NCBI GenBank assembly: GCA_024641445.1
Contig: JAHEDA010000053.1
Span: forward strand, 1 to 12,440
Reading direction: 5' to 3'
DNA from: Gammaproteobacteria bacterium
GTDB lineage: Bacteria > Pseudomonadota > Gammaproteobacteria > UBA6429 > Thiohalophilaceae
Length of the DNA: 12,440 bases
Part shown: one piece after another, positions 1 through 7,610 of the stretch
Numbering within the stretch: the first letter of the stretch is position 1
Layout: each line of letters opens with the position of its first letter
Translations under genes and position numbers: made by a program
The notes under the pieces: generated by a model
Told to the model about the DNA's origin: nothing
Database searches by the model: none
What the model saw: only the letters and a program-made list of their open reading frames with translations

Positions 1-407
<407 letters not shown>

Positions 408-416
408 AATCATTTC

Positions 417-435
417 GGTTGTTTTGGGAACAACC
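417..435 (-). other. Stem-loop just upstream of mature 16S 5' end
   Basis: A perfect 7-bp inverted repeat (GGTTGTT and AACAACC) encloses a 5-base loop. It lies in the rRNA precursor immediately before the mature 16S terminus, so it probably forms part of the processing structure recognised during 5' maturation. It is not a terminator, since it lies within the rRNA transcript and no U-tract follows. Confidence 0.6.
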
Positions 436-530
436 AAACCTTTTGCGATGAAGAGCATCCTAGTCAAAACGTATTGCTTGACTTGGTTGCTTACATCGAC
501 GTTCTTTAGTAACAAAGCGCGTCAACACAA

Positions 531-545
531 GCACCCACACAAATT
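531..545 (-). promoter_or_regulatory. rrn boxC
   Basis: On the minus strand this reads AATTTGTGTGGGTGC. It matches the E. coli rrn leader boxC (AATCTGTGTGGGCAC, from memory) in nearly every position and has the expected spacing after boxA. It is part of the rRNA antitermination region. Confidence 0.7.
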
Positions 546-556
546 ATCTGTTCGAA

Positions 557-568
557 TTTTTAAAGAAC
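557..568 (-). promoter_or_regulatory. rrn boxA antitermination site
   Basis: The minus strand reads GTTCTTTAAAAA, close to the E. coli boxA (TGCTCTTTAACA). It binds NusB-NusE (S10) in the nascent transcript, allowing RNA polymerase to read through Rho sites in the untranslated rRNA. It lies just after a boxB-like hairpin and just before boxC, the standard order. Most of it is also one arm of a perfect 10-bp inverted repeat with 499-508 (see findings). Confidence 0.8.
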
Positions 569-571
569 GTT

Positions 572-589
572 GCCGTGCCTTTGCCCGGC
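572..589 (-). promoter_or_regulatory. rrn boxB-like hairpin
   Basis: In the minus-strand transcript, GCCG (589-586) pairs with CGGC (575-572). An inner GC/GC pair encloses an AAAG tetraloop, with a G-A mismatch between the two helices. The hairpin ends three bases before boxA, where boxB hairpins stand in gammaproteobacterial rrn leaders. The call rests on position and fold only. Confidence 0.5.
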
Positions 590-600
590 GCAGACCGACA

Positions 601-630
601 ATGTTATGTCAGTTTCTGCTATCTCGTCAA
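601..630 (-). promoter_or_regulatory. Candidate rrn P2 promoter
   Basis: On the minus strand a -35 element TTGACG (630-625) is followed after 18 bp by TAACAT (606-601). It lies about 90 bases downstream of P1 and shortly before boxB/boxA, as P2 does in E. coli. The -10 box is imperfect and the spacer one base longer than ideal, so this is a reasonable but unproven second start. Confidence 0.45.
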
Positions 631-697
631 CCAGTATCGATTGAATCTTGTGGTTAGCACGGCTTGTTTAGAACCGCTTGGCCGTCAAGAGGCGCGC

Positions 698-747
698 ATT
701 ATACGGGCCCGTCCCGAGAGGTCAAGTGCTTTTTTTGGATTTATTAC
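698..747 (-). promoter_or_regulatory. rrn P1 promoter with UP element
   Basis: On the minus strand a -35 box TTGACC (725-720), a 16-bp spacer and a perfect -10 box TATAAT (703-698) form a textbook rRNA P1 promoter. The sub-optimal 16-bp spacing and the GC-only discriminator (GCGCGCC) after the -10 are the features that make such promoters responsive to ppGpp/DksA and initiating NTP. An A-rich stretch with a run of seven A (upstream of the -35, to about 747) fits an UP element for the RNA polymerase alpha C-terminal domain. The predicted transcription start is near 690. Confidence 0.9.
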
Positions 748-750
748 AAA

Positions 751-1008
751 CCCCACCAGCTTTAAATATATATAAACAAATCATAAGGATAGGAGCGTGA
801 GGAAGGCGAGCATCATTAATTAACCCCGCTTACCAGTGCACAAGCAGTATGCGCAGAGAGTAAAACGTGGGTAATGGTCAGCATTTACATCGGCTAAGGT
901 CATTGTTCTGAAATGGACACAAAATCAGTATTTAAATCTACGTGATCACACGTATCTAAAGCAGTCGATTTATCGCGGTCTGTGCAACCGCTAACTAAAC
1001 GTTAGGAA
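751..1008. other. Intergenic region upstream of rrn P1
   Basis: There is no credible gene here. The stretch beside the promoter (about 755-785) is AT-rich (for example TTTAAATATATATAAAC), as expected of rrn upstream activating DNA, but I see no site that I could name as Fis with confidence. A perfect inverted repeat TACGTG/CACGTA with a 4-base centre lies at 939-954. A weak 5-bp stem (975-991) lies 18 bases after the kinase stop and has no proper T-tract, so I do not call it a terminator. Confidence 0.5.
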
Positions 1009-3441
1009 TTATCCCCGTGGCAAGCAGACAATAAAGCACGCTCCACCCTTGTCAGTCGGTTCGTAAGCGATACCGCCGTCGTGCTGTTCGACAATAAACT
1101 TACTGATATAAAGTCCAAGGCCTGTCCCACCGCTCAAACGGGTATTTGAGGCGTTTGATTGTGAAAACTTATCGAACAACCGTGGCAGAAATTCCGGAGA
1201 AATACCCGGTCCTTCATCTTCTATCCGTATGCACACTTGCCGATCATCGTTGTGCAATCCAATTCTTACTCGACTTCCCACAGGAGAAAATTTGATTGCA
1301 TTAGAAATCAGGTTATTCATTACCTGCATGAGTCGATCCGTATCCGCCATTACCGTAACATCGTCGTTTGGTATTCCCTCTGTGATAAGACTGACCTGTT
1401 TCAATTCACAATATCCCTGATTAGCCCTAACAGCCTCATGTAGGAATGCTCCAAGTGCTACAGGCTGCAACCTCAGCCGCATCTTGCCCGCTTCGATCTT
1501 CGATAAATCAAGGATGTCGTTTATGAGGGTAAGCAAGCGCTGAGAGTTATCATAGGCAACACGAATCATTTCCTCCGCCTGAGGGCTTGCTTGCTCGCCC
1601 ACGACTTTGTTTTTCAACAGTGACAGCGATCCAAGTATCGATGTCAGAGGGGTACGAATCTCATGACTCACCGTCGAGACAAATTCATTTTTAGTAATCT
1701 CTGCCTGCTTCCGCTCAGTTATATCCTGCAAGGTTCCCACCATTCGAATAGGCTCACCCTCTTGATTAAAGAACCGCTCGCCGCGCAAATGTATATATTT
1801 TAAACTTCCAGTCTTGGTATAAATGCGCCACTCCTCATCAAAATAACGTTCACCTTTATGAGCGCGCTCCTCTGAAGCGCTGACCAGCTTTATGTCGTCT
1901 GGATGAATTGCAGACATAAAATTCTCCGCTGTCGATGCTACCTTTTGCTTTTCGTATTCGAAGATACGAAAAATTTCATCCGACCAGTCAATAGCACCTG
2001 TCTTCAGGTCCCACTCCCAATTCCCGAGTTTTGCAATCCGTTGCGCCATGGCAAGTTTTTCTCTGCTTTCTAACACGGCCTGTTCTGCACGGAAACGTTC
2101 CGAGATGTCTTCTGTATGCACCATAACTCGATCGGGTGGCACAAAGGCATATTTCACGGCCAGGTATGCATGGCGATTTGCCTTTGAGAAAAAATAGGGC
2201 ATTTCCTTTTCAATAAATTGTTTCTCTTCCAGACATCGAGCAATATCATCTCGAATCTCTGGCTCATCTTTATACATATCATTGAGACTCATCCCAATAA
2301 AATAATTTACTGCACCATGTGTAAAGATTTCGGCCGCCTCGTTATAATCGATCAACACAAAATCAGCATCTTTACGCTGCCAGGTATAAGTAGGGACCGG
2401 AATACTTCTATATTGCGCCTTGGCTTGCTCTTCGCTTAAACGTAGTTTTTCCTCGGCAAGAGTCCGCTCGGTGATATCGCGTACCAGTACGGAAAATAGT
2501 TTTTCATGATCACCTTGGATAACACCAAGACGGACTTCAACAGGAAATAAATTTCCATCCTTACGCTTGTGTACGCTCTGAATCGTAAGAACCTCTCCCT
2601 CATGCAGGCTTGTCCATTTATTTCCAAGCGATAAAGATTGAGCAGATGGGTCAATATCATGCACAGATAAGCCAAGCAACTCATCACGACTATAACCAAG
2701 GCTACGGCAAGCCTGTTGGTTTACATCGACAAACCTGCCGGTTTCATCGTGCAGGAAAAAGGCATCGACGGCGGTATCGATCAGAGTGCGATACCGTTTT
2801 TCGCTGGATTGGAGTGCATTACGCTGTATCTCACCGGCATAGCGATATGAGATATTCTGGCGATTTGTGTTGTAGAAAAATCTTGCCCCAACACTCAAAC
2901 CGAGAATGAGAAAAATACTGGCCGCAGCAAGTATGTATCCACTTTGCGATGAAAAGGTTAAAAAACGGAACCCCAGGGTTAAACACAGGATTGAGACAAA
3001 TATGATGAAAGGTGTACGCAGATAACTCAGCGTAGTAAAGGCACCGGCACTTATACCGACTATTGAGTAGACGATGACTGCCTGGCTTTCCCAACGATTC
3101 TCTGGTGCCAACCAAAATATACTCACAGCCCAAATGAGTGCCGAGATCACTACTGAGACCAGATATGAGTGGTACCACGACCTCAGGCTGACATCATTAT
3201 GTCGCGTCCGCAGAAATCCTATAGCGAGGAACACTCGAACCATGGCGCTAAGCTGCAATGACAACCACCACCATATTAATTGGTTGTGGGGCATATGCTG
3301 CCACAGTGCGAGCATGAGGAGACTTGAGATAATGAGCGTGGTTGTTACAGCTAACCAGGTGCCCCGGTAGAGTTGATGCACCTGTTCACGAAAGATGTCG
3401 TTATTGAACGATTCTGGAGGTTTACTTAAATGCAGTTCCAT
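1009..3441 (-). CDS. Membrane-bound multi-PAS sensor histidine kinase (orphan)
   Basis: An 810-residue two-component sensor kinase. Residues 28-189 hold about six hydrophobic segments (near 28-47, 54-77, 92-111, 119-140, 144-162 and 168-189), an integral membrane sensor region of no type I can name. Three PAS/PAC-type regions follow (about 214-326, 340-450 and 460-580); the first and third end in the typical DITER motif. The dimerisation/phosphoacceptor domain carries SHEIRTP with the likely phosphorylated His at 593. The ATPase domain shows the N box around 709-714, DEGPGIS at 742-748 and GGTGLGL at 771-777, so the catalytic set is complete. It has no receiver or Hpt domain, and no response regulator adjoins it. 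The ATG start has no clear Shine-Dalgarno. The gene is AT-richer than its neighbours (hand count 47 G+C in 120 bases at 2221-2340). Kinase activity is very likely; the signal and partner are unknown. Confidence 0.93.
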   Translation of the reverse strand: MELHLSKPPESFNNDIFREQVHQLYRGTWLAVTTTLIISSLLMLALWQHMPHNQLIWWWLSLQLSAMVRVFLAIGFLRTRHNDVSLRSWYHSYLVSVVISALIWAVSIFWLAPENRWESQAVIVYSIVGISAGAFTTLSYLRTPFIIFVSILCLTLGFRFLTFSSQSGYILAAASIFLILGLSVGARFFYNTNRQNISYRYAGEIQRNALQSSEKRYRTLIDTAVDAFFLHDETGRFVDVNQQACRSLGYSRDELLGLSVHDIDPSAQSLSLGNKWTSLHEGEVLTIQSVHKRKDGNLFPVEVRLGVIQGDHEKLFSVLVRDITERTLAEEKLRLSEEQAKAQYRSIPVPTYTWQRKDADFVLIDYNEAAEIFTHGAVNYFIGMSLNDMYKDEPEIRDDIARCLEEKQFIEKEMPYFFSKANRHAYLAVKYAFVPPDRVMVHTEDISERFRAEQAVLESREKLAMAQRIAKLGNWEWDLKTGAIDWSDEIFRIFEYEKQKVASTAENFMSAIHPDDIKLVSASEERAHKGERYFDEEWRIYTKTGSLKYIHLRGERFFNQEGEPIRMVGTLQDITERKQAEITKNEFVSTVSHEIRTPLTSILGSLSLLKNKVVGEQASPQAEEMIRVAYDNSQRLLTLINDILDLSKIEAGKMRLRLQPVALGAFLHEAVRANQGYCELKQVSLITEGIPNDDVTVMADTDRLMQVMNNLISNAIKFSPVGSRVRIGLHNDDRQVCIRIEDEGPGISPEFLPRLFDKFSQSNASNTRLSGGTGLGLYISKFIVEQHDGGIAYEPTDKGGACFIVCLPRG

Positions 3442-3487
3442 CTATGGCGCTACGGCTAACTGTGAGTCACAGGACTAACTTTAAGGG

Positions 3488-3516
3488 AGATTAGATGCCG
3501 GGTCTAGCAATAGCAA
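3488..3516 (-). promoter_or_regulatory. Candidate promoter for the histidine kinase
   Basis: On the minus strand TTGCTA (3516-3511) is followed after 17 bp by TAATCT (3493-3488), about 45 bases before the kinase ATG. The elements match sigma-70 boxes only in part. It is the best candidate in the gap between tyrS and the kinase; the rest of 3442-3649 shows no gene. Confidence 0.35.
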
Positions 3517-3606
3517 ATGTGATCGATGCTCTGGCGACGATTGAATAAGGAGATAATCCACCCACAAACCATAGTGATGTTAGAGGCTGCTTTGCCAGGA
3601 CGGTGG

Positions 3607-3642
3607 CATACTCGTGCTGGAATTCATTGTCAGACGAGTATG
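3607..3642 (-). other. Inverted repeat downstream of tyrS
   Basis: CATACTCGT (3607-3615) and ACGAGTATG (3634-3642) are perfect 9-bp inverted arms around an 18-base centre, and a further CTG/CAG pairing is possible inside it. It starts 7 bases after the tyrS stop. It could fold at the end of the tyrS transcript and either protect the 3' end or help termination, but no T-tract follows, so it is not a classical intrinsic terminator. Confidence 0.45.
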
Positions 3643-3649
3643 AACGGTA

Positions 3650-4843
3650 TTATGCCTGTACTGTTACGCGTGCGAACTTGCGTCGACCAACCTGCACGAC
3701 ATAGATTGCCCCAGCGGCGATTTCGAGTTTATTGTTCTCTATGCGCTCACCATCGATGCGGACCGCGCCCTGTTTAATCATACGCAACCCCTCTGAGGTA
3801 CTACCAACCAGGTCGGCCTCTTTGAGCAAGTTGGCGATTGCCAACTTACCGTTTGGTGCCGTTAGGACATGTTCCGGCATTTCATCGGGAACCGCCCCTT
3901 GTTGGAAACGTGCAATGAAATTCTCACGCGCCTGTGTTGCGGCCGAAGCCGAATGGAACCGTGTAACCAGCTCTTCACCTAGAAGAAACTTCACATCCCG
4001 GGGATTTTTCCCTGTGTCAATCTCTTGTTTAAAGCCCGCGATCTCCGTCATGGGACGGAAACTCAATAGTTCAAAGTAACGCCACATTAACGTGTCCGAG
4101 ATCGACATGAGCTTGCCGAACATCTCATCGGGTGCATCGGCAATGCCGATGTAGTTGTTGAGTGACTTGGACATCTTCTGGACCCCGTCAAGCCCTTCCA
4201 GGATCGGCATGGTAAGTACAACCTGAGGTTCCTGCCCATAGTGTTTCTGTAATTCGCGTCCGACTAGAAGGTTAAACTTCTGATCCGTACCGCCCAACTC
4301 GACGTCCGCTCGCATTGCTACCGAGTCATAACCCTGGATCAAGGGATACAAGAATTCATGAATGGCGATAGGTTGTCCCGTGCCATAACGCTTGGAAAAA
4401 TCATCCCGCTCCAACATACGCGCCACGGTGTGCTTGGCGGCGAGCTGGATCATGTCCGTGGCACTCATCTCTCCCATCCAGCTAGAGTTAAACATTACCA
4501 AGGTCTTGGTAGGGTCGAGGATCTTGAATATCTGTTGCTCGTAGGTACGCGCATTTTCGATGACAGCATCGCGTGTCAGCGGTGGGCGGGTGGCACTCTT
4601 GCCGGTAGGGTCCCCAATCATGCCGGTAAAATCCCCGATCAGAAATAGCACCTCATGTCCCAGGTCCTGGAACTGACGCAGCTTATTGATGAGGACGGTA
4701 TGGCCGAGGTGCAGGTCGGGTGCCGTTGGGTCAAAGCCTGCCTTGATGCGTAAGGGCTTGCCCCGCCTCAGCTTTTCAACAAGTTCGCTCTCGACTAACA
4801 GCTCTTCCGCGCCGCGCTTGATGATTTCAAGGGCCTCGTGCAT
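3650..4843 (-). CDS. tyrS: Tyrosyl-tRNA synthetase
   Basis: A 397-residue class I aminoacyl-tRNA synthetase that activates tyrosine with ATP and charges tRNA-Tyr in the cytosol. The HIGH-type motif is HLGH at 45-48 and the second signature is a canonical KMSKS at 223-227. The tyrosine/ATP pocket motif GGTDQKFN is at 184-191. A C-terminal S4-like RNA-binding domain covers about 334-395. The canonical KMSKS and the length near 400 fit the TyrS type found in Pseudomonas (also called TyrZ) better than E. coli TyrS, which as I recall is 424 residues with KFGKT. The start is ATG with a modest purine-rich site (GGAAGAG) upstream. It is transcribed divergently from the M23 peptidase gene. I see no T-box leader and no convincing promoter in the 170-base divergent gap on this strand. 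Confidence 0.98.
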   Translation of the reverse strand: MHEALEIIKRGAEELLVESELVEKLRRGKPLRIKAGFDPTAPDLHLGHTVLINKLRQFQDLGHEVLFLIGDFTGMIGDPTGKSATRPPLTRDAVIENARTYEQQIFKILDPTKTLVMFNSSWMGEMSATDMIQLAAKHTVARMLERDDFSKRYGTGQPIAIHEFLYPLIQGYDSVAMRADVELGGTDQKFNLLVGRELQKHYGQEPQVVLTMPILEGLDGVQKMSKSLNNYIGIADAPDEMFGKLMSISDTLMWRYFELLSFRPMTEIAGFKQEIDTGKNPRDVKFLLGEELVTRFHSASAATQARENFIARFQQGAVPDEMPEHVLTAPNGKLAIANLLKEADLVGSTSEGLRMIKQGAVRIDGERIENNKLEIAAGAIYVVQVGRRKFARVTVQA

Positions 4844-4952
4844 GGCTCTTCCACCGTTCCTGAATGAATAAAAAAGGCGCGTAAGGGTACCATAGACCGG
4901 CTTTGCTGGAGGCCACCATGTTAAAGTCCGCCGCGAATTGGTCGTTTACTAT

Positions 4953-4981
4953 TTGACCAACCTGCTACATATAGGTATCTT
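4953..4981 (+). promoter_or_regulatory. Promoter for the M23 peptidase-anmK operon
   Basis: TTGACC (4953-4958) and TATCTT (4976-4981) are separated by 17 bp, a good sigma-70 pair that would give a leader of roughly 25 bases before the GTG start at 5014. The -35 box is overlapped by one arm of an inverted repeat, TTGGTC (4938-4943) and GACCAA (4955-4960), which could be an operator. No regulator is identified. Confidence 0.6.
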
Positions 4982-5013
4982 TAATGCTATTACAACTTTT
5001 TAGTTAAAATTCC

Positions 5014-6399
5014 GTGGATTACAATTCTTTCTTTACAAAAGACTATAAGTCACGGGCAGAGCCCCATCCGGGGCGGCGCCTGCCGTTGAGCCGCGTACAG
5101 CTGGTGCTGGTACTTTGCCTGGTGGGTGTGGTGGGTACCTTATTGAGCTTTTATGTCGAGACCTCGGCAAGCATCCCCACAGAATCTCCTTCGGCTACTA
5201 CCGGGACCGCCGAACAGGTCCTGCGCCAGCAACTAACCCTCACACCAGAACCCGCAGCCGCATCAACCCTCGGTGCCACACCCTCCGGACCAAAGGCAGC
5301 GGAAAACTGGCAGACCATAACGGTCAAATCAGGGGATTCTCTCTCCGGGATATTTACGCGGGTCGGCGCCAATCAAACTGACCTTGGCACCATCATGTCA
5401 CTGGGCAAAGAGACCCGCACCCTGCGCGATCTCCTGCCAAATCAACGCTTTCGTTTCAATCTCGGCCAGGACAAGCAGCTAGTGACCCTGGTCTATGACA
5501 TCGACAAGACTCATTCCCTACGCATTAACCGAGATCACGGTGGCTTCAGTGTAAACCCGATCACCCACGACGTTGATCGACGTGTGGCCTTTGCCGGTGC
5601 TTCCATAAAATCATCGCTATTTGAGGCGGGTTCAGAGGCCGGGATGTCTGATGGCCTGATCATGGAATTGGTCGCCATCTTTGGCTGGGATATCGACTTT
5701 GCCCTCGACATCCGCGAGGGTGACCAGTTCAGCGTTATGTACGAGCAACACTACCTGGATGGCGAACATATTAATGACGGCCCGATTATCGCCGCCGAGT
5801 TTGTCACCCAGGGCAAGACGTATAAGGCCGTGCGTTATAGTGATGCCGCTGGGCGAAGTGAGTACTACTCTCCAGACGGGCGTTCCATGCGCAAGGAGTT
5901 TCTGCGTACCCCGGTCGATTTCCGCCGCATCAGCTCCCGCTTTGGTAGCCGTAAACACCCCATCCTAAACCGGATACGCATGCATAAGGGTGTGGACTAC
6001 TCCGCCCCTGTTGGCACCCCCATCAAGGCCTCTGGCGATGGGCGCATCGTCTACCGTGGGATCAAAGGCGGCTACGGCCGGACCATAATTATCAAACACG
6101 GTGGCACTTACACCACCCTCTATGGGCATATGTCGCGCTATGCACGAGGGATCAGTAACGGCAAAAGCGTCCGACAGGGGCAAGTGATTGGCTACGTAGG
6201 CCAGTCCGGACTCGCCACTGGTCCCCACTTGCACTACGAATTCCGGGTTGCGGGGGTACACCGCAATCCCCTCACGATCAAGCTGCCCAATGCACAACCC
6301 ATTAGCACCCAGTACATACAAGACTTTCAATACCACGCAGGCAAACTCCTGGCGCAGTTAGATATGAATCGCGAAGTTCACATGGCCATGAGCCATTAG
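5014..6399 (+). CDS. Peptidoglycan DD-metalloendopeptidase, M23 family (MepM/OapA-type)
   Basis: A 461-residue envelope protein. An N-terminal membrane anchor or uncleaved signal lies at about 27-48, followed by a low-complexity Ser/Thr/Ala/Pro linker (50-95). A LysM-like/OapA-type domain covers about 98-180 (starting near ITVKSGDSLSGIF), a middle domain 185-300, and the M23 lysostaphin-fold peptidase about 305-425. The zinc-site motifs are complete: H324 and D328 in HKGVD, H372 in YGHMS and H405/H407 in HLHYEF. Active M23 enzymes of this build hydrolyse peptide cross-links in periplasmic peptidoglycan so that new strands can be inserted. The start is GTG; an in-frame TAA nine bases upstream rules out an earlier start, and no strong Shine-Dalgarno is visible. 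It lies 24 bp before anmK, implying one transcript and a joint role in wall turnover. I leave the symbol empty because mepM orthology cannot be proven here. Confidence 0.93.
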   Translation: MDYNSFFTKDYKSRAEPHPGRRLPLSRVQLVLVLCLVGVVGTLLSFYVETSASIPTESPSATTGTAEQVLRQQLTLTPEPAAASTLGATPSGPKAAENWQTITVKSGDSLSGIFTRVGANQTDLGTIMSLGKETRTLRDLLPNQRFRFNLGQDKQLVTLVYDIDKTHSLRINRDHGGFSVNPITHDVDRRVAFAGASIKSSLFEAGSEAGMSDGLIMELVAIFGWDIDFALDIREGDQFSVMYEQHYLDGEHINDGPIIAAEFVTQGKTYKAVRYSDAAGRSEYYSPDGRSMRKEFLRTPVDFRRISSRFGSRKHPILNRIRMHKGVDYSAPVGTPIKASGDGRIVYRGIKGGYGRTIIIKHGGTYTTLYGHMSRYARGISNGKSVRQGQVIGYVGQSGLATGPHLHYEFRVAGVHRNPLTIKLPNAQPISTQYIQDFQYHAGKLLAQLDMNREVHMAMSH

Positions 6400-6423
6400 C
6401 CAGCGATATAAGGGAGCCCCTTC

Positions 6424-7533
6424 TTGGCGGAACGCTACATAGGACTGATGTCCGGTACCAGCCTGGATGGGATCGATGCAGTGTTGGTGGAATACGACGG
6501 CCGCAACACCAAACTGCTCACAGCTCGGCATCAAACCTTTTCCCCCGACTTACGCCGGCAGCTCCAGGCACTCCTGTCTCCCGGTGAAAATGAAATTGAA
6601 CGCATGGCCGAGGCCGACATTGCCCTGGCCCATGCCTATTCCGAGAGTGTGCACACACTATTATCGGAGGCGGGTACCAAGGCCACGGAAATACGCGCCA
6701 TTGGCAGCCACGGCCAGACGATACGGCACCTACCCGATAGCCGCCTCCCGACAACAATCCAGATCGGCGACCCCAATACCCTTTGCGAATTGACGGGCAT
6801 CGATGTTGTCGCCGATTTTCGTCGGCGCGATATGGCGGCAGGAGGGCAGGGAGCCCCCTTGGTCCCGGCCTTTCACGCGGCGGCCTTCCAGCAGCCAGGC
6901 CATGACATCGCGGTAGTCAACATCGGTGGTATTGCCAATATCACCCTTTTGCCCGGTGACTCGGCCCGGCCAGTGCAGGGTTTTGACACCGGGCCAGGCA
7001 ACACACTCTGTGATATGTGGATACAACGTCATCATTCGAACAGCTATGACGCTGGGGGCGCGTGGGCAACACAGGGCAAGATATTGACCGATGTCCTCAA
7101 GACGTTACGGAATGACCCCTACTTTGTGAAGGCTCCACCCAAGAGCACAGGGCGTGAATATTTCAATCTGGATTGGCTAAATCGTAGTATCACCAATATC
7201 ACCTCTTACCGCGCCGAAGACATCCAGGCCACCCTGTGTGAGCTCACTGCCACCACCATTTGCCACGCGCTCCAGGCCTCAATGCGCCATTTAAAATATT
7301 TATTGGTCTGCGGAGGGGGGATTCACAACCAATTCTTGTGCGACCGTCTGAAAATTCATCTCGGTGAGGTGGAGTTACTCTCCACGGAATCACGCGGGAT
7401 TCACCCAGACTGGGTCGAGGCCATGGCCTTCGCCTGGCTCGCCGCTCAAACCATTGCAGGCAAGAGTGGCAATCTCCCCGCCGTTACTGGCGCATCCCAC
7501 CCTGTCATTTTGGGTGCCTTTTATCAACACTGA
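6424..7533 (+). CDS. anmK: Anhydro-N-acetylmuramic acid kinase
   Basis: A 369-residue cytosolic kinase of the sugar-kinase/Hsp70/actin fold. It opens and phosphorylates 1,6-anhydro-MurNAc with ATP to MurNAc-6-phosphate, a step in peptidoglycan recycling. Family signatures are all present: MSGTSLDGID at 9-18, GSHGQT at 94-99, DFRRRDMAAGGQGAPLVPAFH at 131-151, NIGGIANIT at 166-174, GFDTGPGN at 186-193 with the probable catalytic Asp at 188, STGREYFNLDWL at 241-252 and the nucleotide-binding VCGGGIHN at 295-302. The length equals the usual one for the family. The start is TTG, preceded at good distance by AGGGAG (6411-6416), which supports it. It is the second gene of an operon with the M23 endopeptidase, whose action and that of lytic transglycosylases feed the recycling pathway. 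Confidence 0.97.
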   Translation: MAERYIGLMSGTSLDGIDAVLVEYDGRNTKLLTARHQTFSPDLRRQLQALLSPGENEIERMAEADIALAHAYSESVHTLLSEAGTKATEIRAIGSHGQTIRHLPDSRLPTTIQIGDPNTLCELTGIDVVADFRRRDMAAGGQGAPLVPAFHAAAFQQPGHDIAVVNIGGIANITLLPGDSARPVQGFDTGPGNTLCDMWIQRHHSNSYDAGGAWATQGKILTDVLKTLRNDPYFVKAPPKSTGREYFNLDWLNRSITNITSYRAEDIQATLCELTATTICHALQASMRHLKYLLVCGGGIHNQFLCDRLKIHLGEVELLSTESRGIHPDWVEAMAFAWLAAQTIAGKSGNLPAVTGASHPVILGAFYQH

Positions 7534-7610
7534 ATATTTCTCACGCCGTCGCTTACAAACTACGTTAAACTGAGACCGTCTTAACAAGGAAAGTTGATTT
7601 AACGTTAGTC

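Larger units (their letters stand above)
408..690 (-). other. rRNA operon leader (precursor 5' region)
   Basis: This is the transcribed spacer between the P1 promoter and the mature 16S 5' end, read on the minus strand. In order of transcription it holds a P2-like promoter, a boxB-like hairpin, boxA, boxC and several small stem-loops. One of these (462-483) has arms AGTCAA and TTGACT. Another (417-435) has a perfect 7-bp stem GGTTGTT/AACAACC and a 5-base loop, ten bases upstream of the mature 16S end. Leaders of this kind load the NusA/B/E/G and SuhB antitermination complex and pair with the 3' flank for RNase III processing; the partner strand is outside the window. Short open frames here (for example 424-657 and 575-775 on the plus strand) are not genes. 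Confidence 0.85.

Noticed and set aside
424..775. Small plus-strand open frames in the rRNA leader and promoter
   Set aside because: They lie over boxA, boxC and the P1 promoter, show no protein-like pattern, and have no ribosome site.
975..991. Hairpin after the kinase gene as an intrinsic terminator
   Set aside because: The stem is only 5 bp (GCGGT/ACCGC) and is not followed by a T-tract on the minus strand.
7585..7610. AAGGAAA as the ribosome site of the diguanylate cyclase
   Set aside because: It is about 18 bases from the ATG, beyond normal spacing, and no in-frame start lies closer to it.
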